A stretch of DNA of 64,000 nt from Microlunatus speluncae (GTDB lineage: Bacteria > Actinomycetota > Actinomycetes > Propionibacteriales > Propionibacteriaceae): contig NZ_VKCZ01000009.1 in NCBI RefSeq assembly GCF_009299835.1, positions 62,001-126,000 of the forward strand, written 5' to 3'. Positions 1 through 8,528 of the stretch are shown piece by piece; position 1 is the first letter of the stretch; the number at the start of each line of letters is the position of its first letter. The notes under the pieces are model-generated. The model was not told the origin of the DNA. It ran no database searches and worked only from the letters and a program-made list of their open reading frames with translations. Made by a program: the position numbers and the translations under genes.

Positions 1-591
1 CCGGCACTGCCGCGGCTCGCGGTCCCCGTCGGCGGTTATCTCGACCAGGCCGAGCCGGCGGCCCGCGCCGCCTTCGACCGGCAGCTGGCCGCGCTGCGCT
101 CGGCCGGCTACGAGGTGCGGGAGATCCCTTGCCTGGAAGACATCGCGGCGGTCAACCGGCGCAATCTGGTGATCAACCTGTACGAGTTGGCCCGGTCTCA
201 CGAGCCGTGGTTCGACCGCTACGCCGAGCAGTACCGGCCGCAGACCGCGGCCGGCATCCGGGAGGGGCGGGCGATCGACCGGGCCGACTATGAGCGGGCG
301 TTGCGGGATCGAGAATCCTTCGCCGCTGCGTTGCTGGAGCGGTTGTCGGGCAGCGACGCCTTCGTCGCGCCGGCCGCGACCGGACCGGCCCCGCACGGGC
401 TCGAGACCACCGGCAGCCCGCTGATGAACCTGCCGTGGACCCAGGCCCGGCTACCGGTGCTCGGGGTGCCGGCCGGCCGGGCGCCGAACGGGCTGCCGCT
501 CGGCCTGCAGTTCGCCGCCGGCCCGGGCCAGGACGAACTGCTGCTCGCCTGGTCCGGCCGACTCACGACCGCACTGGGTCAGTTGCCGTAG
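1..591 (+). CDS. Amidase-signature family protein, C-terminal part
   Basis: This is the last 197 codons of a gene that begins before the window. The reading frame is open from the first base. The tail contains the pattern SPLMNLPWTQARLPVLGVPAG followed by NGLPLGLQFAAGPGQDELLL, which is typical of the C-terminal region of amidase-signature hydrolases (the GatA/AtzF-like superfamily), where the small Gly/Pro-rich core leads into a final helix. The Ser-cisSer-Lys triad would lie upstream and cannot be checked, so the substrate is unknown. The stop codon lies inside the 3' end of the opposite-strand deacetylase gene (13-bp convergent overlap). It could be a general amide hydrolase; a GatA role is unlikely because no gatB or gatC is next to it. 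Confidence 0.8.
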   Translation, partial: PALPRLAVPVGGYLDQAEPAARAAFDRQLAALRSAGYEVREIPCLEDIAAVNRRNLVINLYELARSHEPWFDRYAEQYRPQTAAGIREGRAIDRADYERALRDRESFAAALLERLSGSDAFVAPAATGPAPHGLETTGSPLMNLPWTQARLPVLGVPAGRAPNGLPLGLQFAAGPGQDELLLAWSGRLTTALGQLP

Positions 592-1460
592 CTGGCCCAG
601 GACTTCGGGTATCGCTTGCCGGGGACGGTGTCACCGAGCATCTCGCTCACCGTGACCAGCTTGAAGTCGTCCTCGTACAGTTCCTCGATCATCTCGTCGA
701 CGGCATCGATCGTGGTCTGGTGGATGTCGTGCATCAGGGCGATCCGGTTCTTGCCGGCGCTGTGCACCACCTTGCTCCGGATGTCGTACGGATCGTGGGT
801 GTCCCAGTCCAGGGTGTCGATGTCCCAGAGGATCTGCGCCAACCCGAGCTTCTTGGTCGCCTTGTCCACGCCCTTGTCGGTGGCGCCGTACGGCGGCCGC
901 ATCAGGGTGACCTTGCAGCCACAGCCCGCTTCGATCGCCTCGTTGGCCTTCTTCATGTCCTCGTACGCGCCGTCGACGGACTTGCGGTCCAGCGAGTCGT
1001 GGTCCCACGAGTGGTTGGCGACCTCGGAGCCCATGTCGTGGATCTCCTTGACCAGTTCCGGGTATTCCTTGGCCAACGTGCCGAGCTGGAAGAAGGTGGC
1101 CTTCGCCTTGTGCTTCTTCAGGATCTTGAGCAGCTGCGGGGTCGTGTCCGGGCTGGGACCGTCATCGAAGGTGAGAGCGAAACACTTCGACTTCTTGCAG
1201 TCCACCGCCGGCTTGGTCGGCGTCGGAGTCGGGGTCGGAGTGGGTGGATCCGGGGTCTCGCTGGGTGGTTGCTGGCTGGTCGAGCCGGAGCCGGACGGGG
1301 CGCCAGAGCCCGACGGTGTGCCCGCACCTGGAGGCATGGCTCCGCATCCGGTGAAGAGGAAAAGGGCCCCGATCAAGAGTGCCGCCGCCGCAGTAGTGGG
1401 CGCGGTTCGCTGGAAACGCACCGGGCCGACGATACCTGGAGCCGGGTACATCCGATGCAT
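579..1460 (-). CDS. Polysaccharide deacetylase (NodB domain) lipoprotein
   Basis: Predicted metal-dependent deacetylase of cell-surface N-acetylated glycans (carbohydrate esterase 4). A hydrophobic N-terminus ends in the lipobox LFTGC (Cys39), so the protein should be membrane-anchored outside the cell. A Gly/Ser/Pro linker with a TP repeat (about residues 45-85) leads to the NodB domain. All five family motifs are present: TFDDGP (97-102), HSWDH (150-154), RPPYGA (188-193), the WDIDTLDW segment and LMHD (242-245). The first Asp of TFDDGP is the usual catalytic base and the second binds metal together with the two His. An alternative ATG three codons downstream (MYPAPG) would also work. It follows holA on the same strand, 42 bp away. 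The family call is firm; peptidoglycan is the likely but unproven substrate. Confidence 0.93.
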   Translation of the reverse strand: MHRMYPAPGIVGPVRFQRTAPTTAAAALLIGALFLFTGCGAMPPGAGTPSGSGAPSGSGSTSQQPPSETPDPPTPTPTPTPTKPAVDCKKSKCFALTFDDGPSPDTTPQLLKILKKHKAKATFFQLGTLAKEYPELVKEIHDMGSEVANHSWDHDSLDRKSVDGAYEDMKKANEAIEAGCGCKVTLMRPPYGATDKGVDKATKKLGLAQILWDIDTLDWDTHDPYDIRSKVVHSAGKNRIALMHDIHQTTIDAVDEMIEELYEDDFKLVTVSEMLGDTVPGKRYPKSWASYGN

Positions 1461-1502
1461 AACACGACTAAGGAGAGGAGCGCCACATTCTCGTGCCGCT
1501 GC

Positions 1503-2495
1503 TCAGCGTCGGGACCGTGCTTCGGACACCGCGAGGACGGCTCGCTCCAGTGCGTACTCGGCATCGCCTTCGGCACCCTTGACCGCCGCGTCGGCGGACG
1601 CCACGGCCCGCAAAGCGGTCGCCAGGCCGCCCGCGTCCCAGCCGCGCACCTGGGCGCGCATCGACTTCAGTTTCCACGGCGGTACGCCGACCTCGCGGGC
1701 CAGGTCTCCCTCACGCAGCCCGCCCGGCGCACTGATCAGCTTGCCCAGCCCGCGCAGCCCGGAAGCCAGCGCGCTGGTGACGAGCACGGGGGCGACTCCG
1801 GTCGAGGTGGCCCAGCGCAGCTGCTCCATCGCCTCCCCGGTCCGGCCGGCCAGCACGGCGTCGGCGACCGCGAAGCTGGTCACCTCGGCCCGCCCACCGA
1901 AGTAACGGCGGATGGTGTCGACCCCGATCCGGCCCTCGGTGTCGGCGATCAGCTGCCGGATCGCGGCCGCGAGCGCGCGCAGGTCGTGCCCGACGGCGTC
2001 GATCAGGAACTGCCCGGCCTCAGGTTCCAGCGTGCCGCCGGCCTGCTTGACCTCGGCCGAGACGAATTTCGGCAGCTCCCACGCCTTCAGCTGCGGACAG
2101 TCGACGACGGTGACCGGCTTCAGCTTGCGCAGCTTGTCGAGCAGGCCCTTGCCCTTCATGCCGCCGCCGTGCACCAGCACCAGGACCAGATCCTCGACCT
2201 CGACACCGGCCAGCTCGAGCACCTGATCGTTCAGGTCGGCCGGCAGGTCGGCCAGATTGCGGATCACGGCGGCCCGGGTGCTGGAGAAGAGCGAAGCGCC
2301 GGAGATCTCCGCCAGTCGGCCACCGTCCAGCCGTCCGGCCTCGACCTCGGTCACCTCGATCTCCGGCGCCGCATTGCGCGCCTTGGTCAGCACATCGGTC
2401 ACGGCCCGGTCCGCCAGCAGCCCCTCGGGACCGGTGACCAGGACGGTGCGAGCCAGGCCGCCGGAACCGGCCCGGGAGGTGGTGGAGGATGGCAC
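1503..2495 (-). CDS. holA: DNA polymerase III subunit delta
   Basis: The delta subunit of the clamp-loader complex opens the beta sliding clamp during DNA replication. The protein is about 330 residues, as is usual for HolA. It starts with a nucleotide-binding-like segment (VLVTGPEGLLADRAV), has the VLVLVHGGGMKGKGLLDKLRKL region typical of actinobacterial HolA, and ends with the alpha-helical collar domain (DAAVKGAEGDAEYALERAVL). I chose the GTG at 2495 because the conserved region begins about 19 residues later and an AGGATG stretch sits upstream; the frame stays open further upstream but that part has no HolA character. rpsT, often adjacent to holA in other bacteria, is not here. The gene is divergent from the gene starting at 2641. 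Confidence 0.92.
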   Translation of the reverse strand: MPSSTTSRAGSGGLARTVLVTGPEGLLADRAVTDVLTKARNAAPEIEVTEVEAGRLDGGRLAEISGASLFSSTRAAVIRNLADLPADLNDQVLELAGVEVEDLVLVLVHGGGMKGKGLLDKLRKLKPVTVVDCPQLKAWELPKFVSAEVKQAGGTLEPEAGQFLIDAVGHDLRALAAAIRQLIADTEGRIGVDTIRRYFGGRAEVTSFAVADAVLAGRTGEAMEQLRWATSTGVAPVLVTSALASGLRGLGKLISAPGGLREGDLAREVGVPPWKLKSMRAQVRGWDAGGLATALRAVASADAAVKGAEGDAEYALERAVLAVSEARSRR

Positions 2496-2640
2496 GGGAT
2501 CATCCTGCCAGCACCCGCCGACAGGCCGGCACGTCCCGACCGGCCAGTCGTATTCTGGCGTGAACCGGCCCGGTGATGCAGTCTTGGTGTGACATGCCAT
2601 CCGTGACGACCGATTACTGATACCGACAGAGCCCCCGCAG

Positions 2641-3357
2641 ATGAGTGACCACTCCCCCGAATCCGACGACGACGCGCCGCGCCTGTTCTCCGGCGAGCGC
2701 CGGTCCCTGGACCGGCTGGCTCGCGTGCGCCCGGGCACGGTCGTGATCATGTTCGACGGCCGCCGGCCGCCCCGGGTCCGGCTGCCCGGCGAGATGCTGA
2801 TCCCGAGTTGGTGGCCGTTCATGGGCGGGATCGAGGTGCTGCCGGTCACCACCGACACGGTCGAGGCCGAGATCACCGTCGACGACGTGATGACCGCCGA
2901 CGGGCAACAGATCCACCGGCTGGAGTTGTTGGTGCTGCTGCGGCTGCTGGACGACGAGAGGTACACCGGGTTGCAGCATCTGGCCGAGCATTACGGCGGT
3001 GAGTTGGGCCTGTTCCTGGCCCGCGGGGTGCAGACGGAGCTGGAGATGGCGGTCCGGACGGCGCTGCGGATGAACGATTTCGCCGACATCCGCCGGCAGT
3101 CCCTGCTCAAGGTGCTGCGGGAGGCCTGGCTGCCGTACAACGTGGTCGACGATCTGGTCGAGGTGCAGGGCCTGTCGATCCATCGGGTGGAGTGGTCGGC
3201 CGAGACGGATTCGGCCGGCGAGACCGCCGCGGAGTCCGCGGCCGAGCGGCACTGGGTCGATCCGTACATCGACGACAGCTATGTCGAGGATTCCGATCTC
3301 GGCGGCACGATGGCCAGCAGCTCCGAGGACGATCAGCGCTCCGGTGTCGGCGGATGA
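2641..3357 (+). CDS. Unassigned protein with SPFH/band-7-like middle
   Basis: I do not recognise this 238-residue protein with certainty. It is acidic at both ends (SDHSPESDDD at the N-terminus, a Ser/Asp/Glu-rich tail) and has no signal peptide or membrane span. Residues about 75-185 alternate beta and helix (VTTDTVEAEITVDDVMTADG, then RLELLVLLRLLDDERY and a long helix ending in a short strand), which resembles the SPFH/prohibitin fold: a strand pair, a helix-rich middle, and a final VEVQGLSIHRVEW strand. That is a fold guess from pattern only. It lies 7 bp before a polytopic membrane protein gene, so the two are probably co-transcribed and may act together at the membrane. No clear Shine-Dalgarno sequence precedes the ATG. 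Confidence 0.55.
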   Translation: MSDHSPESDDDAPRLFSGERRSLDRLARVRPGTVVIMFDGRRPPRVRLPGEMLIPSWWPFMGGIEVLPVTTDTVEAEITVDDVMTADGQQIHRLELLVLLRLLDDERYTGLQHLAEHYGGELGLFLARGVQTELEMAVRTALRMNDFADIRRQSLLKVLREAWLPYNVVDDLVEVQGLSIHRVEWSAETDSAGETAAESAAERHWVDPYIDDSYVEDSDLGGTMASSSEDDQRSGVGG

Positions 3358-3364
3358 CCGCCCC

Positions 3365-4747
3365 ATGAGCCAACTGACCGTGATCGGGACGGCGACGCCG
3401 CCGACCCTGGCCGGGCTGTCCCGCAACGACAGCTATCTGCCGACCAGCAAGGTGCTGGAGTTCGCCGGGCTGCCGATGTTGATCACGGTGATCACCAACG
3501 TCGCCTTCTTCGTCGCCTACTGGCTGCCGGAGTTCGGCCGCGGAGCCGCCGACCCACTGCTCGGCCAACTGGCACCGCTCGCCTCGGCGTCGTTCGCCAC
3601 CGGCGGTGAGGTCTGGTACGCCACCCAACGCGGCACCGGGACCTGGTTGTTGATCTTCGGCGTGGCGATCGCCTGGTTGGTCCGGTCGCGCTTCTGGCTG
3701 GCCCGATTGATCGTGTTCCCGATCAGCTATCTCGGCGCGGCACTGGCCCTGGTGATGGTCGTCGGCCTGATCGTCCGAGGCGAGCTGTTCGACTCGCTGC
3801 TGTCCGTACTCCTCGTGCTGATCTGGGTCGCCGCGGCCGTGGTCACCGCCTGGCGGAGCCTGTGGCAGGACCTGGACGATCTGCCGGGCCGGCGTACCTC
3901 ACGAGTCTGGCCGCTGGTGCTGAGCTGCATCGCCGCGATCATCCCGTTGGCGGTCGGCCGCAGCGTGTTCGCCCCCGGCCTGCGTGACGCCGCGTCCGCG
4001 CTCGCCGTCGACGGATCGACCATGCGCTGGGCCGCCCTCTTCACCTCGGCCACGCCCCGGCTGTATCTCGCCGGCGTCGCCGTCCTGGTCGCCTGCTGGG
4101 CCTTCTGGCGACTGCTGCCGAGCCGGCGCCCGCCCCGCCCGGCGGCCACCGTGGTCACGTTGTTGATCTCCGTCCTGCTCGGGCTGGGCGCGATCGGCAT
4201 GTCGGCCGCGCAACTCGGCGCCGAACGGACCGCGCAGATCACCTCCGGCGACCCGACCCCGGAAATGCTCTTCACCTGCGCCTCCTGGCGCCAGCCCGGC
4301 GAAGGCCCCGCGCGCACCCTGGTCGCGCACGGCCCCGGCTGCGAACAACTCACCGGCTTCACCGGCTTCACCGCGGTCTCCGACCGCGCCCTCGGCTTCT
4401 CGATCTCCCCGGTCAAGGCCAACCTGCCCGGCGGCCAGCCGATCGGCAGCAAGGTGATCGGGACCGAGTACGACGGCGTCCTCGTCCTGGCCGCCACCGA
4501 CCGGGTCGACGACAAAGCCGACCGGGTGATCGGACTGCGGATGAGCGACGGGGTCGAGGTCTGGAACCACCTCTGTCCGACGGCGGCCGAAGACCCCGGC
4601 CTCCAGCTACGCTTCGCCCGATCCCCCGCCGGCGACGACCCGGCAGCCGGACGGCTGACCGACCGCAACGATCCGGAATCGGTCGTCGTCTCCTGCGGTG
4701 CCGACACGTATTCACTGGATCCGCAAACCGGCACCCGGCTTCGCTGA
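3365..4747 (+). CDS. Polytopic membrane protein with extracytoplasmic propeller-like tail
   Basis: A 460-residue protein with about seven hydrophobic segments (roughly residues 33-52, 93-110, 117-141, 145-164, 184-203, 235-252 and 277-300), followed by about 160 soluble residues. The tail carries VIGLRMSDGVEVWNHLC and YSLDPQTGTRLR, which look like PQQ-type beta-propeller blade signatures, the pattern Leu-x-x-Asp-x-x-Thr-Gly; only about two blades are visible, too few for a full propeller. The tail has three Cys that could pair outside the cell. I do not know the function. It starts 7 bp after the SPFH-like gene. I chose the ATG at 3365 because the open frame further upstream runs inside the preceding gene. 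Confidence 0.7.
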   Translation: MSQLTVIGTATPPTLAGLSRNDSYLPTSKVLEFAGLPMLITVITNVAFFVAYWLPEFGRGAADPLLGQLAPLASASFATGGEVWYATQRGTGTWLLIFGVAIAWLVRSRFWLARLIVFPISYLGAALALVMVVGLIVRGELFDSLLSVLLVLIWVAAAVVTAWRSLWQDLDDLPGRRTSRVWPLVLSCIAAIIPLAVGRSVFAPGLRDAASALAVDGSTMRWAALFTSATPRLYLAGVAVLVACWAFWRLLPSRRPPRPAATVVTLLISVLLGLGAIGMSAAQLGAERTAQITSGDPTPEMLFTCASWRQPGEGPARTLVAHGPGCEQLTGFTGFTAVSDRALGFSISPVKANLPGGQPIGSKVIGTEYDGVLVLAATDRVDDKADRVIGLRMSDGVEVWNHLCPTAAEDPGLQLRFARSPAGDDPAAGRLTDRNDPESVVVSCGADTYSLDPQTGTRLR

Positions 4748-4764
4748 TCGACCTTCGCGCCGAT

Positions 4765-4807
4765 TTACGTGATCTTGGTGACGTTCCGCGCAGGTACGTG
4801 ATCTGGG
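4765..4807 (+). repeat. Short direct repeat TACGTGATCT
   Basis: Two copies of TACGTGATCT, in the contexts TTACGTGATCTTGG and GTACGTGATCTGGG, lie 29 bp apart just after the membrane-protein stop codon. They may be two binding sites or part of the degraded repeat that follows. No gene is visible between 4748 and 5125. Confidence 0.4.
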
Positions 4808-4982
4808 CAGTCCTCGCGTTGATTGCCGCGACTTGCTTCAGCGGGTGATGGGGATTGGCAGCAAAGGGGCGGAGTTCGCCGTCGGTCGCGTCGGGTCTGG
4901 CCGGTTGAAGTTGGTTGCCGGGGGTGCGGAATGGCGACTTGGCGACGCAAGTTCGGCGATCCCTCATCGACCTCCCCGCACC

Positions 4983-5047
4983 GCGTCGAGTGTGACCTTA
5001 GCGACGTGAAATCGGACCGTCGGCGTCGATAACGTCACACTCAACGC
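4983..5047. repeat. Dispersed imperfect palindrome, copy 1
   Basis: Two 24-bp arms (4983-5006 and 5024-5047) are reverse complements with three mismatches, around a 17-bp centre. The core of each arm is GAGTGTGAC-TTA-CGACG. The same core, with the same arm architecture, recurs at 46730-46794. The following roughly 60 bp (TCAACGCC, then an AAACGC word and a GAACCCGCCC-like stretch) is also partly shared with the sequence after the second copy, so the repeated unit is larger than the palindrome. No gene overlaps it; a 69-codon frame across it has no protein character. Confidence 0.75.
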
Positions 5048-5125
5048 CACCCGACCGACAGCCGGCCGCCAAACGCAACCGAGGCCGAACCCGCCCTCCT
5101 TGCCGCGCCTGAATTCTCCAACGGG

Positions 5126-5965
5126 TCAGCGGAGGGGGGTCAGGGCGGTGGCTAGGGGTTCGAGGACGGCAGGGTCGGCGTCCTGGGGCAGGTTGATGAT
5201 CACCAGGTCGACGCCGGCGGCGCCGTACTCGGCGGCCTGCTCGACCGCGGCGCCGAGATCCTCTTCGCGCTCCCAGCGGACGTTGACGGAGCCGGTGATC
5301 TCGGCCGGGTCGCGGCCGACGTCGGCGCAGTGGCCAAGCAGGATCTCCTTCAGGCCGCGCCAGGTTTCCGGGTCCTCGACGATCGTGTTCCATTGTTGGG
5401 CCCAGAGCGCGGCGGCGCGCAGGGTGCGCTTGGGCCCGCGGCCGCCGATCACGATCGGCGGGTGCGGGCGCTGCACGGCCTTGGGCTCGCAGTACGCGTT
5501 GGTCAGGGTCGTGTAGCGGCCCTGGAAGTTGGCCACCGGCTCGGTGAGCAGCGCGATCATCGCCTGTACGCCCTCGTCGAACCGGTCGAAACGCTCCCGC
5601 AGCGGGGGCAGTTCGATGCCGTACGCGTCGCACTCGACCTGGTTCCAGCCGGCGCCGATGCCGAGCTCCAGCCGGCCCTCGCTGATCACGTCGATCGTCG
5701 CCGCCATGTTGGCCAGCACCGCCGGGTGCCGATAGATCATCCCGGCCACCTGGCAGCCGAGCCGGATCCGCCGGGTCAGCGGTGCCATCGCGGCCAGCAT
5801 CGTCCAGGCCTCGAAGTTGGGTCCGGCCAGGTCACCCGACAGCGGATAGAAGTGGTCCCAGTTCCAGACCGACTCGAACACCTCGATGTCGTCGGCGGCG
5901 ACCCAGACGTCCCGCATCCGTGGCCACGTGGTGTGTTGGGGCCGGGTCTTGATCGCGAATCGCAT
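5126..5965 (-). CDS. F420-type LLM-class oxidoreductase
   Basis: Bacterial luciferase-like TIM-barrel flavin/F420-dependent oxidoreductase of 279 residues. Visible family features are the N-terminal strand MRFAIKTRPQ, the segment FESVWNWDHFYPL, the cofactor-site strand RRIRLGCQVAGMIYRHPAVLANMAATIDVISEGRLELGIGAG (given here by its key residues Arg/His/Pro and the GRLELGIGAGW motif), and RPHPPIVIGGRGPKRTL near residue 170. These are typical of actinobacterial proteins that use coenzyme F420 rather than FMN, but cofactor choice cannot be proved from this. It is monocistronic, flanked by gene-free stretches. The substrate is unknown. Confidence 0.9.
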   Translation of the reverse strand: MRFAIKTRPQHTTWPRMRDVWVAADDIEVFESVWNWDHFYPLSGDLAGPNFEAWTMLAAMAPLTRRIRLGCQVAGMIYRHPAVLANMAATIDVISEGRLELGIGAGWNQVECDAYGIELPPLRERFDRFDEGVQAMIALLTEPVANFQGRYTTLTNAYCEPKAVQRPHPPIVIGGRGPKRTLRAAALWAQQWNTIVEDPETWRGLKEILLGHCADVGRDPAEITGSVNVRWEREEDLGAAVEQAAEYGAAGVDLVIINLPQDADPAVLEPLATALTPLR

Positions 5966-6282
5966 GACCCTCAGCCTAGGCCGGAACCCTCGTTCCGCGC
6001 GGCGAAATCACTCCCCAATCCGGACCGTGAGCCGACGAGTGCGCAAGGTGTCCCGGCCGTCCGACAGCGCGGTCGAGAAATCCCGACGACGTGGACCGTG
6101 CCATGGACCGCTGGTCGGACAGACTGACGGCCGGACGACGGTCCCCATGATCGCGGCTCCGTGCCGGAGGCCCACCCACCCACCCTCCGCGCGGAGCCGT
6201 CTCCCGTCGATCGACCGAAGCTCGCTCAACCGCCGTAAACTCGGCTCAGTGCCGGCGGTGTCGCGGTGCGGGCGGGAGCGGG
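5966..6282. other. Gene-free stretch of about 315 bp
   Basis: I see no convincing gene, hairpin or repeat here. It separates two divergent genes and should hold promoters for both, but no clear -35/-10 pair stands out. The short open frames on the minus strand lack protein character. Confidence 0.5.
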
Positions 6283-7221
6283 ATGAGTGTCAACAGCCTT
6301 GCGGGGCAGCGATTCCGGACGATCGGCGGCTCGGTCCCCGACCGGTGGCAGTGGACCGGCGCCCTGCTCGGCGGTTGGGGCGTCATCGGTCTGGGGACTT
6401 TCATGATCAGCTCCCGCGGGGGCCTCGTCGTCGTGGCGATGCAGGCGCTGGCCATCGCCCTCCTGATCGCCGGAACGGTGGTGGGGATCGGGGCCGTCGG
6501 CGCGATGCTGGTTGGCGTCCGATCCCGCTGGAGGATCGGGCCACGGGTGCTGATCACCGTCCAATTCCTCGCCGTCCTCGTCGCCGTCATCCTGGCAATG
6601 GTCCTGGCCGGCTGGGCCGGCCTGATCGGCGGCCTCGGCGCCGTCGGCGTCCTGGCGCTGATCGCCGTCCGGGGCGGCGGGGTGTCGATCACCGGCGAGT
6701 CAGCGGCCCGGCTGCCGCGGACGGTGTGGTCGATACTGCTCGCCGTGCTGACGCTGGCCGCCCTGATCTTCGACAGCTTCCACCTGAGGGTTTGGAATCC
6801 GCTGGCCAAGGTCCCCGGGCACAGCCTTGATCAGATCTATGCCGGCCTCGACGCGGCGAACAAGGGTCAGGCCACGGTGCCCTTCATGGTGGCGTGGGCC
6901 GTGTTCTGGACGCCTACGGCGCTCGCGTTTCCCGTCCTGGCTCACGCCGTCCGACTCACGCCCCGGATCACCGCCGTGCTGGGCCTGTTGATGGTCGGCG
7001 GTGTGATCTTCACCGGTTGGTACGCCGCCGCGGCCATGGGATTCGGCATCGCCGACACGTTCGCGACCGGCGGCGAGGACGCCCCGATACCTTCCACCGC
7101 GGTCCTTGGAGTCAGCGGTCACCTGGCGTTCGCCGCCGCGTTGATCATCGCCCTCGCCCCGAACGGCACGGGTTGGCGGCGCCCCGCCAGCACCTGGCGG
7201 AGCGCAGCCCGACCCTCCTAG
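6283..7221 (+). CDS. Unassigned polytopic membrane protein
   Basis: A 312-residue protein with about eight hydrophobic segments (for example residues 25-42, 47-71, 84-107, 110-125, 146-163, 200-220, 231-255 and 275-290) and short loops. It has no domain I recognise. The GC-rich context and even spacing of spans suggest a small integral protein of unknown function rather than a transporter with known signature motifs. Its stop overlaps the xylA stop by 4 bp in a convergent arrangement. The start at the ATG following GCGGGAGCGGG fits a purine-rich ribosome-binding stretch. Confidence 0.65.
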   Translation: MSVNSLAGQRFRTIGGSVPDRWQWTGALLGGWGVIGLGTFMISSRGGLVVVAMQALAIALLIAGTVVGIGAVGAMLVGVRSRWRIGPRVLITVQFLAVLVAVILAMVLAGWAGLIGGLGAVGVLALIAVRGGGVSITGESAARLPRTVWSILLAVLTLAALIFDSFHLRVWNPLAKVPGHSLDQIYAGLDAANKGQATVPFMVAWAVFWTPTALAFPVLAHAVRLTPRITAVLGLLMVGGVIFTGWYAAAAMGFGIADTFATGGEDAPIPSTAVLGVSGHLAFAAALIIALAPNGTGWRRPASTWRSAARPS

Positions 7222-8408
7222 CGGGCGCCGAGCAGGTGCTCCAGAGCCAGCTGCTGCAGCCGGACGAAGCCGAAGCCGCGGCCGTTGTGGTAGCTGTCGG
7301 CGTCGAAGTCCTCGTACGCGGCCCGGTCCGCGATCAGGTCGCGGTAGCCCTCGCCGTCGTTCAGGGTCGGCCGGGACAGCTCGGCCACCTTGGCGTCGGC
7401 GAGCGCCTGCTGCACCTCCGGGTCGGCCCGGAAGGCCTGGGCCCGATCCTTCAAGATCAGGTACGTGGCCATGTTGGCCTTGGCCGACTCCCAGACACCG
7501 GTGTAGTCCTCGGTCCGGCTCGGCTTGTAGTCGAAGTGCCGCGGGCCGTCGTAGGCCTGGCCGCCGTCCGGTCCCCCGTGCTCCAGCAGATCGACCAGGG
7601 AGAAGGCGTTCTGGATGTCGCCGTGGCCGAACACCAGGTCCTGATCGAACTTGATGCTGCGCTGCCCGTTCAGGTCGATGTGGAAGAGCTTGCCGGCATC
7701 CAGCGCCTGGGCGATCGCGTGGGTGAAGTTGAGCCCGGCCATCTGTTCGTGGCCGACCTCGGGGTTGACGCCGAACAGTTCCGAGCGTTCCAGCGTCTCG
7801 ATGAAGGCGAGGGCGTGGCCGACGGTCGGCAGCAGGATGTCGCCGCGCGGCTCGTTCGGCTTCGGCTCGATCGCGAACTTCAGGTCGTAGCCCTGATCGG
7901 TCACGTAGTCGGCGAGCAGGTTGACCGCCTCGCGGTAGCGCTCCAGCGCGGCCCGGACGTTCTTGGCCGTGTCGTACTCGCCGCCCTCCCGGCCGCCCCA
8001 CATGACGAACGTCTTCGCCCCGAGCTCAGCGGCAAGATCAACATTGCGGATCACCTTGCGCAGCGCGAATCGGCGCACCGCGCGATCGTTGGAGGTGAAG
8101 CCGCCGTCCTTGAACACGGGATGGCTGAACAGGTTGGTGGTGATCATCGGCACGATCACGCCGGTATCGGCCAGCACCTGCTTGAGCCGGTCGATCTGGG
8201 CGGTCCGCTCGGCGTCGCTCGCCTCGAACGGGAAAAGATCGTTGTCGTGGAAGGTCAGGCCGTACGCGCCGATCTCGGCCAGCTTGGTCACCGCCTCGAC
8301 CACGTCCAGCGGCTCCCGGGTCGGCGCCCCGAACTGATCTTGACCGACCCAGCCGATGGTCCACAGACCGAACGAGAACTTGTCCTGGGGCGTAGGCGTG
8401 GGAGCCAT
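7218..8408 (-). CDS. xylA: Xylose isomerase
   Basis: Converts D-xylose to D-xylulose (and D-glucose to D-fructose) in the cytoplasm. At 396 residues it matches the short class I enzymes of actinomycetes. The catalytic and metal residues are in place: FHDND (His54, Asp57), [13 protein letters not shown] (metal Glu plus Lys), [12 protein letters not shown] (Glu and His), and [18 protein letters not shown] (the Asp cluster). The start is the ATG at 8408 behind a strong AAGGAGG; the frame continues upstream but only as a chance extension across the promoter. It is divergent from a ROK-family repressor, the usual XylR arrangement. No xylulokinase gene is present, so the next enzyme must be encoded elsewhere. 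Confidence 0.97.
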   Translation of the reverse strand: MAPTPTPQDKFSFGLWTIGWVGQDQFGAPTREPLDVVEAVTKLAEIGAYGLTFHDNDLFPFEASDAERTAQIDRLKQVLADTGVIVPMITTNLFSHPVFKDGGFTSNDRAVRRFALRKVIRNVDLAAELGAKTFVMWGGREGGEYDTAKNVRAALERYREAVNLLADYVTDQGYDLKFAIEPKPNEPRGDILLPTVGHALAFIETLERSELFGVNPEVGHEQMAGLNFTHAIAQALDAGKLFHIDLNGQRSIKFDQDLVFGHGDIQNAFSLVDLLEHGGPDGGQAYDGPRHFDYKPSRTEDYTGVWESAKANMATYLILKDRAQAFRADPEVQQALADAKVAELSRPTLNDGEGYRDLIADRAAYEDFDADSYHNGRGFGFVRLQQLALEHLLGAR

Positions 8409-8446
8409 CCATCCTCCTTGATCATCGGCGACACAGCCGGGGTTAA

Positions 8447-8465
8447 TTGTTGCTCTCCACAACAT
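8447..8465. promoter_or_regulatory. Possible ROK repressor operator between xylA and regulator
   Basis: TTGTTG and CAACA face each other across 7 bp in an AT-rich stretch (TTAATTGTTG then CAACATATT), the only such stretch between the two divergent genes. ROK-type XylR repressors bind AT-rich TTG/CAA inverted repeats in such spots. Assignment is by position and symmetry only. Confidence 0.5.
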
Positions 8466-8528
8466 ATTCGCGCACAATCGTCTCGTCAACGGGAGGTCAT
8501 GGTCTGGACGGCGGGAACGGAGGGCGTG

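Noticed and set aside
1205..1260. CRISPR-like or tandem repeat in the deacetylase gene
   Set aside because: It is the Thr-Pro linker of the lipoprotein, a simple codon repeat.
435..2576. Long open frame of 713 codons opposite the deacetylase and holA
   Set aside because: It is the GC-rich shadow of two well-supported genes; its protein is Arg/Gly/Pro/Gln-rich with no domain.
4823..5032. 69-codon gene in the first repeat region
   Set aside because: It crosses the palindrome, has no ribosome-binding site and no protein-like pattern.
6894..8528. N-terminal extension of the ROK regulator
   Set aside because: The upstream frame runs antisense to xylA; the regulator's own ribosome-binding site and helix-turn-helix start at about 8529.
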